DNA from: Lachnospiraceae bacterium
GTDB lineage: Bacteria; Bacillota; Clostridia; Lachnospirales; Lachnospiraceae
DNA: 64,000 nt
Assembly: GCA_004557975.1 (NCBI GenBank)
Contig: SFEV01000001.1
Location: forward strand, 62,001-126,000
Reading direction: 5' to 3'
Shown: one piece after another, positions 7,450-17,001 of the stretch
Layout: each line of letters opens with the position of its first letter
How positions within the stretch are numbered: the first letter of the stretch is position 1
Program-made: the position numbers and the translations under genes
Notes under the pieces: generated by a model
What the model saw: the letters and a program-made list of their open reading frames with translations, nothing else
Database searches by the model: none
Told to the model about the DNA's origin: nothing

Positions 7450-10098
7450 TTATTTTGTGAGGTGAGCCAGACGCTCCTTCACCTGATCCATCATCTGTGT
7501 ATACTTCTCAAGCTTGGCTTTTTCCTCATCAATCTTCGCCTGCGGCGCCTTGCTGATGAAACGTTCATTACCGAGCATGCCGTTTACGCGTGCCAGCTCC
7601 TTCGTCAGGCGTTCTTCTTCCTTCTTCAGGCGCTCAATCTCTTTGTCCAGATCAACCAGCTCAGCAAACGGCATATAAACAACCGCTTCCGGAATCACAG
7701 CAGATACAGCATCATCACTGATTCCTGCTTTATCTGCCTGAACGTGTACGCTGCCTGCGTATCCAAGAGTTGCAAAAAATACTTTGCCATTCTCAAAAAT
7801 ATCACGGATCTCAGCATTTTCTGATACGACAAATACCTGAGCTTTCTTGCTTGGCGGAACGTTCATGCCCGTGCGCACATTTCGGATCCCCCTTACAGCT
7901 TCCTTGATTGTCTCAACAGCCTTCTCATCCGCTGCAAAATTCCAGGCTTCCGTGTACTCAGGCCACGGGGAAATCATAATTGATTCCTCCTCCGGGCGAA
8001 GCGTACAGTAAATCTCCTCCGTGATGAACGGCATATACGGATGCAGCAGCTTCAATGCATTTGAAAGAACAGTCTTCAGCGTCCACAGTGCAGCAGCCTT
8101 CGTTGTATCCTCATCACTGTACAGACGCGGCTTCACCATCTCGATATACCAGTCGCAGAACTCTTCCCAGATAAAATCATATACTTTCTGAACAGCGATA
8201 CCAAGCTCATATTTTTCCATGTTCTCTGTAACGTCTTTGGCCAGTGTATTCACTTTGGAAAGAATCCACTTGTCAGCGCTTGTCAGAGTGCTCAGATCGA
8301 TCTCTGCCGGAATTTCCGCCTTTTCCAGGTTCATCATAATAAATCTGGATGCGTTCCAAACCTTGTTTGCAAAGTTTCTTGATGCTTCCACACGCTCCAT
8401 ATAGAAACGCATGTCATTGCCCGGTGCATTTCCCGTGATCAGTGTCAGACGAAGTGCGTCAGCACCGTACTGGTCAATGATCTCCAGCGGATCAATACCG
8501 TTTCCGAGAGATTTGCTCATCTTGCGTCCCTGGGAATCTCTCACCAGACCGTGAATCAGCACGTGGTGGAACGGAACCTCCCCTGTCTGCTCCAGAGCAG
8601 AAAATACCATACGGATTACCCAGAAGAAAATGATATCGTAACCCGTTACAAGAACATCCGTCGGATAGAAATATTCCAGCTCCGGAGTCTTGTCCGGCCA
8701 TCCCAGCGTAGAGAACGGCCACAGTGCGGAAGAGAACCATGTATCAAGAGTATCCTCATCCTGAGTAAAATGCGTACAGCCGCACTTCGGGCAAACGGAT
8801 GGCATCTCCCGTGCAACGACTGTTTCTCCGCATTCATCACAGTAATATGCCGGAATCCTGTGTCCCCACCAGAGCTGTCTGGAAATACACCAGTCACGGA
8901 TATTTTCCAGCCAGTGCAGGTAAATCTTATCGAAACGGTCCGGAACAAACTGCAGAGAACCATTCTTCAGTGCTTCAATGGCAGGCTTTGCCATCTCATC
9001 CATTTTAACAAACCACTGTGGCTTGATCATCGGCTCAACCGTCGTCTTGCAGCGGTCATGCGTACCTACACTGTGGCTGTGCGGAACAACCTTCACAAGC
9101 AGTCCCAGATCCTCAAGATCCTTCACAATCGCCTTTCTTGCCTCGTATCGGTCCATACCTGTGTACTTTCCGCCCAGCTCATTGATTGTGGCATCGTCAT
9201 TCATGATGTTGATTTCCGGCAGATTATGACGTTTTCCGACTTCAAAGTCGTTGGGGTCGTGGGCCGGCGTAATCTTAACGCAGCCTGTTCCAAACTCCCT
9301 GTCAACGTACTCATCAGCAATCACCGGAATCTGTCTGCCTGTCAGAGGCAGCTCCAGCATCTTTCCTACCAGGTGCTGATACCGCTCATCCTCCGGATTT
9401 ACCGCAACGGCAGTATCACCCAGCAGTGTCTCCGGACGTGTCGTTGCAATCTCAACAAACTGTCCTTCTTCACCTACTACCGGATAATTAATATGCCAGA
9501 AAAATCCATCCTGATCCTCATGTTCTACCTCTGCATCAGAAATAGACGTGTGGCATACCGGACACCAGTTGATAATTCTGGACCCCTTGTAAATATATCC
9601 TTTTTCGTAAAGACGGATAAATACTTCCTGAACAGCCTTCGAGCATCCTTCATCCATTGTGAACCGCTCTCTGTCCCAGTCAGCCGAAGCACCCAGCTTT
9701 TTCAGCTGATTGATGATTTTTCCGCCGTACTCTTCCTTCCACGCCCAGGCATGCTTCAGGAATTCCTCGCGGCCGATCTCATCCTTGTCAATGCCTTCCT
9801 TTTTCAGTTTCTCAATAACCTTAACCTCCGTTGCGATTGCAGCGTGGTCTGTTCCCGGCTGCCACAGCGTCTCATAACCCTGCATTCTCTTGAAACGAAT
9901 CAGGATATCCTGCATTGTCTCATCCAGTGCATGTCCCATATGAAGCTGTCCCGTTACATTTGGCGGCGGGATAACAATTGTAAACGGTTTCTTGTCCGGA
10001 TTAACTTCTGCATGAAAATACTTTTTGTCCAGCCATTTCTGGTACAATCTGTCCTCGATCCCCTTCGGATCGTAGGTTTTGGCTAATTCTCTGCTCAT
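7450..10098 (-). CDS. valS: Valyl-tRNA synthetase
   Basis: Class I aminoacyl-tRNA synthetase that charges tRNA-Val and edits mischarged threonine. It has 882 residues. Signature motifs: PPPNVTGQLHMGHAL (HIGH-type), the zinc-binding Cys pairs in CDECGETVVAREMPSVCPKC, and KMSKSLGNG (KMSKS). A C-terminal coiled-coil arm (LDKEIERLKKEEERLTKEL) is typical for ValRS. The start at 10098 has AAGGAGG 7 nt upstream. The open frame extends further upstream, but that part is the T-box leader and is not coding. Expression is controlled by the T-box upstream. Confidence 0.98.
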   Translation of the reverse strand: MSRELAKTYDPKGIEDRLYQKWLDKKYFHAEVNPDKKPFTIVIPPPNVTGQLHMGHALDETMQDILIRFKRMQGYETLWQPGTDHAAIATEVKVIEKLKKEGIDKDEIGREEFLKHAWAWKEEYGGKIINQLKKLGASADWDRERFTMDEGCSKAVQEVFIRLYEKGYIYKGSRIINWCPVCHTSISDAEVEHEDQDGFFWHINYPVVGEEGQFVEIATTRPETLLGDTAVAVNPEDERYQHLVGKMLELPLTGRQIPVIADEYVDREFGTGCVKITPAHDPNDFEVGKRHNLPEINIMNDDATINELGGKYTGMDRYEARKAIVKDLEDLGLLVKVVPHSHSVGTHDRCKTTVEPMIKPQWFVKMDEMAKPAIEALKNGSLQFVPDRFDKIYLHWLENIRDWCISRQLWWGHRIPAYYCDECGETVVAREMPSVCPKCGCTHFTQDEDTLDTWFSSALWPFSTLGWPDKTPELEYFYPTDVLVTGYDIIFFWVIRMVFSALEQTGEVPFHHVLIHGLVRDSQGRKMSKSLGNGIDPLEIIDQYGADALRLTLITGNAPGNDMRFYMERVEASRNFANKVWNASRFIMMNLEKAEIPAEIDLSTLTSADKWILSKVNTLAKDVTENMEKYELGIAVQKVYDFIWEEFCDWYIEMVKPRLYSDEDTTKAAALWTLKTVLSNALKLLHPYMPFITEEIYCTLRPEEESIMISPWPEYTEAWNFAADEKAVETIKEAVRGIRNVRTGMNVPPSKKAQVFVVSENAEIRDIFENGKVFFATLGYAGSVHVQADKAGISDDAVSAVIPEAVVYMPFAELVDLDKEIERLKKEEERLTKELARVNGMLGNERFISKAPQAKIDEEKAKLEKYTQMMDQVKERLAHLTK

Positions 10099-10114
10099 AA
10101 TGCCCTCCTTGCTT

Positions 10115-10403
10115 TGTTTTTCTCCACTAAGAAAGCCCTCTGCACACGTAAATGTGCAAAGGGCGAATGTCTCGCGGTACCACCTTGTCTTACAGGATAA
10201 GTAAGAATGCCTGTATCTCTTCATTCTGTAACGGGAACTCCCGGAACAGCCTACGCGCCCTGGCAGGACCGTGGTTTCAGCCATTCAGTTCAAAAGCTAC
10301 CTTCCGCATCCACCTTCCCGGACCGCCTTTCAGCCGGTGAGCCGTCCTCTCTTTTGGCGTGCAATGCGTACTCCTCTTTCTCATCACTTTTTTGATATTG
10401 TTT
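10115..10403 (-). ncRNA. T-box riboswitch leader of valS
   Basis: The leader contains the T-box sequence AAGGTGGTACCGCGAG (about 10165-10185), which pairs with the acceptor end of uncharged tRNA. It is followed by a terminator that competes with it. Upstream parts fit stem I: an AGUA-type loop-E segment (GAGGAGTACGC) and the distal AGAGAGGAC...GCTGAAAGG region. A GTA triplet in GAAGGTAGC is a plausible valine specifier, but I could not fold the whole RNA. Uncharged tRNA-Val should switch valS on. Confidence 0.9.
10129..10164 (-). terminator. Conditional terminator of the valS T-box
   Basis: GCCCTTTGCACA pairs with TGTGCAGAGGGC (10153-10164 with 10135-10146 approximately), followed by TTTCTT. 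It lies just after the T-box sequence and is the attenuation terminator. Confidence 0.85.
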
Positions 10404-10432
10404 ATCTTAACGAAGGAGTGAAGGTTTGTCAA
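10404..10432 (-). promoter_or_regulatory. Promoter of valS
   Basis: TTGACA (10427-10432), a 17-bp spacer and TAAGAT (10404-10409) on the minus strand. Transcription begins at the 5' end of the T-box leader. Confidence 0.85.
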
Positions 10433-10465
10433 GCTGAATTTCAGGAAATCCATTTCAGTTTTGTT

Positions 10466-12901
10466 TTATGCCAGAAGCACCTCGCACAGCTCACCGAACA
10501 CTGCCGGATTCAGATGCATGGCCGCCAGCGATGCCACTGCATCCCTGCCCTGTTTTTCGATCGCCTTCATAATCCGCAGTTTCGCATCATATCCCATCTG
10601 CGCTTTTTCAAGCAGGTCATAACACCGCTCATTTCTGTTTCCGTCCGAAAGGGCAAGTCCCTCCGGGAATACAACACAGATTTCTTTGGTAATATCTGTC
10701 CCCGGCAGCTGCACCACCAGGCTTGCTGTCTTTTTACAGAAGGAAACATGTGCCTTCGTTTCCCTTCCATCCGCTGTCACCTTTACAGGCGCCTCAGATA
10801 CACCGGCAAATACGAGTTTCCAGCTCCGCTTCCCGGGAAGCACAGCAAGATTTCCGCAGGCTGAACTGATCCTGAAGAATGTGCCGTTCTCATCAGAAGG
10901 AGCCTCTGCCGTGACGCATACATCTGAGGAGTCTCCGGCTGCGCCGCAGTTCATCGTCATCTCTGTCCATGCCCAGTTTTCATCTGCATCCACCGGTGTG
11001 TCTCCTCCGTCCTCCCACAGCGTAAAACTTCCGCATGCTGCCGGGAAAATCCGCACTTCCATCTGGGCCGGGACAGCTGTACTGTTATCAAAATCAGTCA
11101 TATCCTTCAGCGGAATGATCGCCCCTGCTTTCATCAGCACGGGAATGTTTTCCACGCCGCGCCACAGCTCCATCATTCTGCCGCCACGGTAAACCATACC
11201 GGAAAAGAAATCAGCCCAGAGCCCTTCCGGAAGCCATGTATTTACACTTCCGGCTCTCGCGGTCTGATCCTGCGGATCTGTAATCGGTGAGACCAGCAGC
11301 TCGGAACCGAAATAATACTCATTTTTCACTTCATACGTCTCCGGCTGCTCCGGTTCCAGATAATACATCGGCATAACGAGGGGCATACCGTCACGGCTCG
11401 CCCTGCGGTTCATTGTATACAGGTATGGAACCATAGCGTGGCGCAGGCTCAGGTATTCTTTCATCACATGTTCTGTAATCCTGTCAAATTTCCACGGCTC
11501 CTTTCCGTTGAACGGATTATCCGTGCTGTGGAGGCGGTTAATCGGTGAGAATACTCCAAGCTGAGTCCAGCGCGCCATCAGCTCGTCGTCGCGCACTCCC
11601 TGCATATGGCCGCCAATGTCATGGCTCCACCAGCCATAGCCAACGTTGCTGGCTGTACTGGTAAAATACGGCTGGAACTTCAGGCTCTCCCAGCTGATTA
11701 CCGTATCACCGGAAAAGCCGACCGGATAACGGTGGCTTCCCACACCGGCATACCGGGAAAAAGTAAGCGGGCGTGTTCCCTTCCACGCACTGTCCAGATA
11801 GTGATAATGATTCAGCATCCACAGCGGATCGAGACCCGGAATCTTCGTCACTGTTCCCTGCTGCCAGTCAATCCACCAGAAATCCACGCCGTCTTCCTCC
11901 AGCGGGTGATGCAGCTCTTTCAGATAAACCTCCATAAACTTCGGATCAGACGCATCAAACTGTACCGGCAGCTTTTCGGACGGGTTCATCCCCATTGCCT
12001 TTGCCACACGCTCATACGGCTCCTCAAAAGCCCGGATACCGTCTGCCGGATGCACATTCAGCGTAACTTTCATATCGTGTTCATGGAGCCATGCCATAAA
12101 CGCTTTCGGATCGGGGAAGAAATTTCTGTTCCACGTATAACCCGTCCAGCCCCCTCCGTACTCCGGGTCAACGTCATCCACAAGATGCCAGTCCATATCT
12201 ATAACAGCGACGGAAAACGGTACATGCTCCGTCTCAAAACGCTCTATCAGCTCTTTATACTCTGCTTCTGTATATCGGTGATATCTGCTCCACCAGTTAC
12301 CAAACACATATCGAGGCAGAAGAGGCGTTTTCCCGCACAGATAATAGAAATCCTTCAGACATTCCAGATACCTGTGTCCATATCCGAAGAAATACAGGTC
12401 CATGTTTCCAGCTCTGCGCGGTGCCACCCAGCCATCCTCCGTCAATGCCATGGAATGACTGTCGTCAATGAGTGAATATCCGTCTCTTGACATCAGTCCG
12501 TGTTCAAGAGGGATCGCTCCGTCTGCCTCATCAAGTGTGCGGGCGGTTCCTTTCAGATCCCGCGGTGACTTGCCGTAATTCCAGCTCCATTCCCATGCGC
12601 TTCCGCCTTTGACCCGAATTGACAGGCCATTCGGTTCAAATGATTTTCTGTTATAATGAAGCTCAAGAGCATCCGTATAGACTGAGAGTTCCTCCTGTGT
12701 ATCCTTAACCTGAAATACAGGCGTGGGAAAATCCCGGTTCAGGACAGACTGTGTAGCCCGATCCTCAAAAATACCGTCTTCGCTGTATTCCAGACGGAGC
12801 AGCGACGGTGTCAGCACGGTAATACGGTAGTTTGTTCCCTGAAGAACAGATTCCTTCCTGCAAACAGGATGTGTCTCCATCTGATATGATTCCATTCCCA
12901 T
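10466..12901 (-). CDS. Glycoside hydrolase family 31 (alpha-glucosidase/alpha-xylosidase type)
   Basis: A cytoplasmic GH31 enzyme of 811 residues that should release alpha-linked glucose or a related sugar with retention. No signal peptide is seen. The order is: N-terminal beta domain, a (beta/alpha)8 barrel with VIDMDWH (about 234-239), nucleophile Asp345 in WWIDWQQG, acid/base Asp399 in GFSGDT, the GWWSHDIGGHM segment, then C-terminal beta domains with a DUF5110-like part. The start follows AAGGAGG. It is the last gene of an operon after the HAD and GH4 genes. No clear terminator lies between its stop and the valS promoter. Substrate preference cannot be read from the sequence. Confidence 0.92.
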   Translation of the reverse strand: MGMESYQMETHPVCRKESVLQGTNYRITVLTPSLLRLEYSEDGIFEDRATQSVLNRDFPTPVFQVKDTQEELSVYTDALELHYNRKSFEPNGLSIRVKGGSAWEWSWNYGKSPRDLKGTARTLDEADGAIPLEHGLMSRDGYSLIDDSHSMALTEDGWVAPRRAGNMDLYFFGYGHRYLECLKDFYYLCGKTPLLPRYVFGNWWSRYHRYTEAEYKELIERFETEHVPFSVAVIDMDWHLVDDVDPEYGGGWTGYTWNRNFFPDPKAFMAWLHEHDMKVTLNVHPADGIRAFEEPYERVAKAMGMNPSEKLPVQFDASDPKFMEVYLKELHHPLEEDGVDFWWIDWQQGTVTKIPGLDPLWMLNHYHYLDSAWKGTRPLTFSRYAGVGSHRYPVGFSGDTVISWESLKFQPYFTSTASNVGYGWWSHDIGGHMQGVRDDELMARWTQLGVFSPINRLHSTDNPFNGKEPWKFDRITEHVMKEYLSLRHAMVPYLYTMNRRASRDGMPLVMPMYYLEPEQPETYEVKNEYYFGSELLVSPITDPQDQTARAGSVNTWLPEGLWADFFSGMVYRGGRMMELWRGVENIPVLMKAGAIIPLKDMTDFDNSTAVPAQMEVRIFPAACGSFTLWEDGGDTPVDADENWAWTEMTMNCGAAGDSSDVCVTAEAPSDENGTFFRISSACGNLAVLPGKRSWKLVFAGVSEAPVKVTADGRETKAHVSFCKKTASLVVQLPGTDITKEICVVFPEGLALSDGNRNERCYDLLEKAQMGYDAKLRIMKAIEKQGRDAVASLAAMHLNPAVFGELCEVLLA

Positions 12902-12939
12902 TTTGTCTTCCTCCTTATTAACAGGTATCGCCCCATGTT

Positions 12940-14256
12940 TTAGTACATTTTCATATATTCGCCGTGAGCGGCGATCAGTTCATCGCACATGGCACAGATT
13001 TCATCCATGCTCAGCTCTGCCGCTGTGTGTGGATCGAGCATGGCTGCCTGATAAATTTTATTTCTGTCCCGTGTGACAGCAGCCTCAATGGTCAACAGCT
13101 GAACGTTGATATTGGTCATGTTCATGGCAGCAAGCTGGGTCGGCAGTTTTCCGACACGACAGGGGCTGATGCCGTTGGCGTCAACGAGACACGGAACCTC
13201 CACACACGCATCGGACGGCAGATTCTCTATCAGTCCGTTGTTGATAACATTGCCTCCGATCTTGTAGGGCACACCGGTCACAACAGCTTCCATAATATAG
13301 GAAGCATACTCACCGGAGCGCTCATGTGTCACCTGACCGTCCCTCAGTATGTCCTCACGCTCTTTCTCCCAACCCTCAATCTGGCGGATGCAGCGGCGCG
13401 GATATTCATCGAGAGGAATATTGTATTTATCAATCAGCTCAGGGTGGTCCGCTTTAATAAACAGAGGATTGTACTCTGCATTATGCTCGCTGGATTCTGT
13501 ACAGTAATATCCCAGGCGGCGTATATACTCAAACCGTACCATGTCATCGTGCTTCTCCTGCGCATTCTTCTGTGCAGCACGTCTGCGGATTTCCGGATAG
13601 AGGTCGTTGCCGTCCCTGTCATAAAGCTCCAGCAGCCAGCCCATATGATTGATTCCGGCGATGGTCTCTCTCCTGCCCTCCAGTCTGTCTTCCATGCCCA
13701 GTTTTTTCAACAGCGATTCCGAACAGACCTGTACACTGTGGCACAGTCCAACTGTCCGGATTTTTGTATAGCGCAGCATATACCCTGTCAGCATTGCCAT
13801 GGGATTCGTGTAATTCAGAAACAGTGTATCAGGGCATACCTCTTCCATATCTGCTGCAAATTCCTCCAGCACCGGAATTGTGCGCAGTGCACGCATAATT
13901 CCTCCAGTTCCCAGCGTATCTGCAATCGTCTGACGCAGACCATATTTTTTCGGAATTTCAAAATCCGTGACGGTACACGGTTCATATCCGCCTACCTGAA
14001 TTGCATTGACCACAAAGTCAGCGTCCCGGAGAGCTTCCTTCCTGTTTTCCTTTCCGAGATACGTGCGGATTACAGAACGCCCCCGGTTGACATTCCGGTT
14101 GATGGCGCTCAGAATAATTTCCGAATCTTTTAATCGACTTTCATCGATGTCATACAGTGCAATCTCAGCCTCACAAAGAGCCGGAGTGCACATACAGTCT
14201 CCAAGAACATTTCTGGCAAAAACGGTGCTGCCAGCACCCATAAATGTAATTTTCAT
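12940..14256 (-). CDS. Glycoside hydrolase family 4 (MelA/alpha-glucosidase type, NAD- and metal-dependent)
   Basis: A GH4 enzyme of 438 residues that cleaves glycosides by an oxidation-elimination route using NAD+ and Mn2+. The N-terminal Rossmann segment MKITFMGAGSTVFA, the ALYDID acidic motif, NYTNPMA, the metal ligands Cys172 and His173 (GLCHSVQ) and GINHMGW (Asn203-His204) are all visible. This subgroup includes alpha-galactosidase MelA and alpha-glucosidases, so the sugar is not certain. It starts inside the end of the upstream HAD gene (ATGA overlap at 14253-14256) and is followed by the GH31 gene 38 bp later. The three form an alpha-glycoside operon. Confidence 0.92.
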   Translation of the reverse strand: MKITFMGAGSTVFARNVLGDCMCTPALCEAEIALYDIDESRLKDSEIILSAINRNVNRGRSVIRTYLGKENRKEALRDADFVVNAIQVGGYEPCTVTDFEIPKKYGLRQTIADTLGTGGIMRALRTIPVLEEFAADMEEVCPDTLFLNYTNPMAMLTGYMLRYTKIRTVGLCHSVQVCSESLLKKLGMEDRLEGRRETIAGINHMGWLLELYDRDGNDLYPEIRRRAAQKNAQEKHDDMVRFEYIRRLGYYCTESSEHNAEYNPLFIKADHPELIDKYNIPLDEYPRRCIRQIEGWEKEREDILRDGQVTHERSGEYASYIMEAVVTGVPYKIGGNVINNGLIENLPSDACVEVPCLVDANGISPCRVGKLPTQLAAMNMTNINVQLLTIEAAVTRDRNKIYQAAMLDPHTAAELSMDEICAMCDELIAAHGEYMKMY

Positions 14257-14852
14257 CTTCCATTTACCTCCTTTAACCGTGTCTTTGCCGCCTCGACATC
14301 TCCGGCAAAAACCATTCCATGTATTCCGATACGCTCTGCTGCCTCTATATTTCGCTCCATATCATCAAAAAACAGACATTCCTCCGGCTTCAGTCCATAC
14401 GTATGGAGCAGATATTCGTATATTTCCCGGTCCGGCTTCACCATTTTGATACAGCCTGAAAATACAATACCGTCAAATACGTCATTTACTCCGAAGTAAT
14501 CACTGTGCTCCGCAAAAAAAACAGAGGCGTTGGAGAGAATATACAGGCCAAAGCCCTGCTTTTTCAGTTCCCGTATCCACTCTGCGACACCATCCAGCAA
14601 AGGAAGACGCGTATACCAGGAATCAAAAAAACGTTCCAGTGCCGGAAGAATCGAAGGATCTGCCTCACTGCGAGTTTTCTCCTTGTACACCTCATAGTCC
14701 ATCATGCCGCTGTCAAGGCAGCTCCAGTATCGGAATGCACACTCCTTCAGGAGATCATGATCCCCGGAATCTTCTTCATAATAACGGATAATCGCATCCG
14801 GGTCAAATGCTGCGATTACATTTCCAAAATCAAAAATTATATTTTTTATCAT
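14253..14852 (-). CDS. HAD-superfamily phosphatase (YihX-like)
   Basis: A 199-residue HAD subfamily IA hydrolase. Motif I is DFGNV with Asn in place of the usual second Asp, as in E. coli YihX (DLGNV), which hydrolyses alpha-D-glucose 1-phosphate. Motif II is ILSN, motif III is the Lys in MVKPD, and motif IV is FFDDM. As first gene of the operon with GH4 and GH31 it may handle a sugar phosphate made during alpha-glucoside use; that is inference. It overlaps the GH4 gene by 4 bp. Confidence 0.88.
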   Translation of the reverse strand: MIKNIIFDFGNVIAAFDPDAIIRYYEEDSGDHDLLKECAFRYWSCLDSGMMDYEVYKEKTRSEADPSILPALERFFDSWYTRLPLLDGVAEWIRELKKQGFGLYILSNASVFFAEHSDYFGVNDVFDGIVFSGCIKMVKPDREIYEYLLHTYGLKPEECLFFDDMERNIEAAERIGIHGMVFAGDVEAAKTRLKEVNGR

Positions 14853-14895
14853 CTGATGTTCCTTTTCTTTGTCTGATTATCTGCTCTGCAACTGT

Positions 14896-14924
14896 ATTGT
14901 ATGCTTTATCAACTTTTCAGTCAA
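14896..14924 (-). promoter_or_regulatory. Promoter of the HAD-GH4-GH31 operon
   Basis: TTGACT (14919-14924), 17-bp spacer and TACAAT (14896-14901) on the minus strand, 44 nt upstream of the HAD start codon. Confidence 0.8.
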
Positions 14925-14994
14925 CAAAAACCATGGGACAAAATGTCAAAAAACCGGAATCCTTTCCTTCGTCCACAGCCGACAGATTCCAGGG

Positions 14995-15023
14995 TTTACA
15001 ACTACTGTTCAATATGTTAGAAT
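14995..15023 (+). promoter_or_regulatory. Promoter of the NlpC/P60 gene
   Basis: TTTACA (14995-15000), 17-bp spacer and TAGAAT (15018-15023). The leader to the start at 15110 contains two ACTGCAG copies around 15049-15066. Confidence 0.75.
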
Positions 15024-15109
15024 AGCAAGATAAGTATGCGGCTCTTTTACTGCAGCATACTGCAGTCAGAAACAGCTATGATGAGATAAAATCTCAGGAG
15101 ATAAGCAGA

Positions 15110-16999
15110 ATGCGAAGAAAAAAATTGCTTACTGCTGCCCTGTGCACGGTGCTTATTCTGGCATCATGTACAGTCAGCAGTGCTTTCAATAATGGAACAC
15201 AGACTACCAGACAGAATCCTTCATCTGCCGCAGCTTATACGTCAGATGAAGAGATGCTCCAACTGTCAGGACAGACTGCGGACACTGTGACGCTTCTGGA
15301 GGAAGGAACGGTTTCCCAGGATCAGGATACATCATCGAATGAGAAAAAAACAAATAATGATGTCAATCTGACCTCAGACAATTCACAGGAGACGCCTCAG
15401 ACCGATCCACCTCAGACCGATCCACCCCAGACTGATCCGCCTCAGACGAATCCGCCTCAGACCGATCCACCCCAGACGAATCCGCCTCAGACCGATCCGC
15501 CCCAGACGAATCCGCCTCAGACCGATCCGCCCCAGACGAATCCGCCTCAGACTGATCCGCCTCAGACGAATCCGCCTCAGACGGAAGGGCAGACACAGGC
15601 TCCTTCTGAACCGTCTACGCAGCCTTCCACGGAAGGGCAGACACAATCTCCATCCGAACCGTCTACACAGCCTTCCACTGAAGGACAGACACAGGTTCCA
15701 TCTGAAACAACTCCCGGTACGGAACAGCTTCCTTCCGAGACAACTCCCGGCACCGAACAGCTCCCTTCTGAGATGACCCCCGATACAGGGGATCAGACAG
15801 AGGCTATGACAGGACCCGGTGAGACAGCTGTGACAGAGCGGGAGACCAGAAAAGAGAAAAAAGAGACGGAGACCGAAACGGAAACAGAGGAAGAATCTGA
15901 GACATCCCTGTACGGTTCCAATGAAGAGTTGATTGCACACCAGAATATTGTACGGCCGCCTGATATTGTACTGGAATTTCGATTTACAAAAATCGAGAAA
16001 AATTACGGTATTGTGCAGGATCGGGAAGGTGCACAGATCTACGAAAGCAAATCCACAGATGCGAGAGCTGTCGGTTCTCTGCCCTATTATGGCGTCTGCT
16101 GCATTCTGGAGGATGCCGGAGACGGCTGGTATTACGTAGAATCCCGGAATGTTCGCGGATTCATGGCAGCAGAACAGCTGGCCATCGGAGATGTGGCACA
16201 GCGCATCGTGGATGTCAAAGGACTGGACGAACTTCCGGAAGCGAGACTGCTGGTTGCCCGCTCAGAAAATAAGGCTTTTGACTATACACACACGACAACC
16301 CAGGAGGTTATGGCCGAAAAACAGTACGCCATCGCCCGGGAGGAGACGGTCAATATTTATGAGCAGCATAATACTTCTGCGCGCGTCACGGGAACACTGA
16401 GCGAAGGAGCTCTCTGCTACATCCTTGCTGACGAGGACAGGGACTGGATTTTCGTGGAGTCCGGAAACGCCCGCGGCTTTGTACAGAAGGAAGAGCTGCT
16501 GACAGGCAAAAAGGCAGAGAAAGAGGTTTCCGAAAAGGGTGAAAATAATATGCCCCTTGCTGATGTTGAAATCCAGCCGGAGGATAACAGTGCATGCTAC
16601 TATACACTGACCTCTGTGCGCGAAGCATCAAAATCGGCCAAACTCAGAGAAGATATTGTAAACTTTGCGCTGCAGTTTCTCGGCAATCCCTACGTCTGGG
16701 GAGGCACAAGCCTGACCAACGGAGCAGACTGCTCCGGCTTTGTCCAGAGCGTGTATGCGAACTTCGGCTATTATCTTCCGCGCGTGGCGGAAGCTCAGTC
16801 CGTATACGGAATGCAGATACCCATTGATTCTGCAGAGCCGGGAGATCTGATCTTCTACGCAAGAAACGGTTACGTTTACCATGTAAGCATGTACATAGGA
16901 AACGGCCAGGTGGTTCACGCTGCCGGAAGAAAAGTCGGTATCATCACATCCGGAATCAGCGGAAACGCTGTGTGGGCAACAAGAATTATTACAGACTGA
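15110..16999 (+). CDS. Secreted NlpC/P60 endopeptidase with Pro-rich repeats and two SH3b domains
   Basis: A 629-residue exported cell-wall hydrolase. Residues 1-20 form a signal peptide with a possible lipobox (LASC, Cys20). Residues 96-159 are 13 copies of a PQT(D/N/E)P unit, followed by longer EGQTQ-PSEPSTQPST repeats and an acidic-basic linker to about 270. Two SH3b-like domains lie at about 296-360 and 402-465. The NlpC/P60 domain (about 512-629) has Cys541 (ADCSGF), His591 (YVYHVSMYIG) and His603. It should cut gamma-D-Glu/diamino-acid bonds in peptidoglycan stem peptides. AGGAG lies 9 nt before the start. The gene is alone between its promoter and strong terminators. Confidence 0.93.
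   Translation: MRRKKLLTAALCTVLILASCTVSSAFNNGTQTTRQNPSSAAAYTSDEEMLQLSGQTADTVTLLEEGTVSQDQDTSSNEKKTNNDVNLTSDNSQETPQTDPPQTDPPQTDPPQTNPPQTDPPQTNPPQTDPPQTNPPQTDPPQTNPPQTDPPQTNPPQTEGQTQAPSEPSTQPSTEGQTQSPSEPSTQPSTEGQTQVPSETTPGTEQLPSETTPGTEQLPSEMTPDTGDQTEAMTGPGETAVTERETRKEKKETETETETEEESETSLYGSNEELIAHQNIVRPPDIVLEFRFTKIEKNYGIVQDREGAQIYESKSTDARAVGSLPYYGVCCILEDAGDGWYYVESRNVRGFMAAEQLAIGDVAQRIVDVKGLDELPEARLLVARSENKAFDYTHTTTQEVMAEKQYAIAREETVNIYEQHNTSARVTGTLSEGALCYILADEDRDWIFVESGNARGFVQKEELLTGKKAEKEVSEKGENNMPLADVEIQPEDNSACYYTLTSVREASKSAKLREDIVNFALQFLGNPYVWGGTSLTNGADCSGFVQSVYANFGYYLPRVAEAQSVYGMQIPIDSAEPGDLIFYARNGYVYHVSMYIGNGQVVHAAGRKVGIITSGISGNAVWATRIITD
15395..15586 (+). repeat. 13 in-frame 15-bp repeats encoding PQT(D/N)P
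   Basis: Coding tandem array with alternating PQTDP and PQTNP units after the third copy, giving a partly 30-bp period. A second set of 48-bp repeats (EGQTQ...QPST) follows at about 15584-15700. It encodes an extended wall-spanning linker. Confidence 0.9.
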
Positions 17000-17001
17000 T
17001 A

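Noticed and set aside
8551..10086. Long open frame (511 codons) on the plus strand opposite valS
   Set aside because: It lies entirely inside valS, has no ribosome-binding site, and its sequence is the reverse-strand shadow of a conserved synthetase.
10099..10284. N-terminal extension of valS by 62 residues
   Set aside because: The stretch is the T-box leader with its terminator; a perfect ribosome-binding site marks the start at 10098.
12964..14133. Long plus-strand frame (389 codons) opposite the GH4 gene
   Set aside because: Shadow frame within a clear GH4 gene; no family resemblance and no ribosome-binding site.
14253..14852. Inactive HAD protein because motif I has Asn in place of the second Asp
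   Set aside because: The YihX group naturally has D-x-G-N, so this is not evidence of inactivity.
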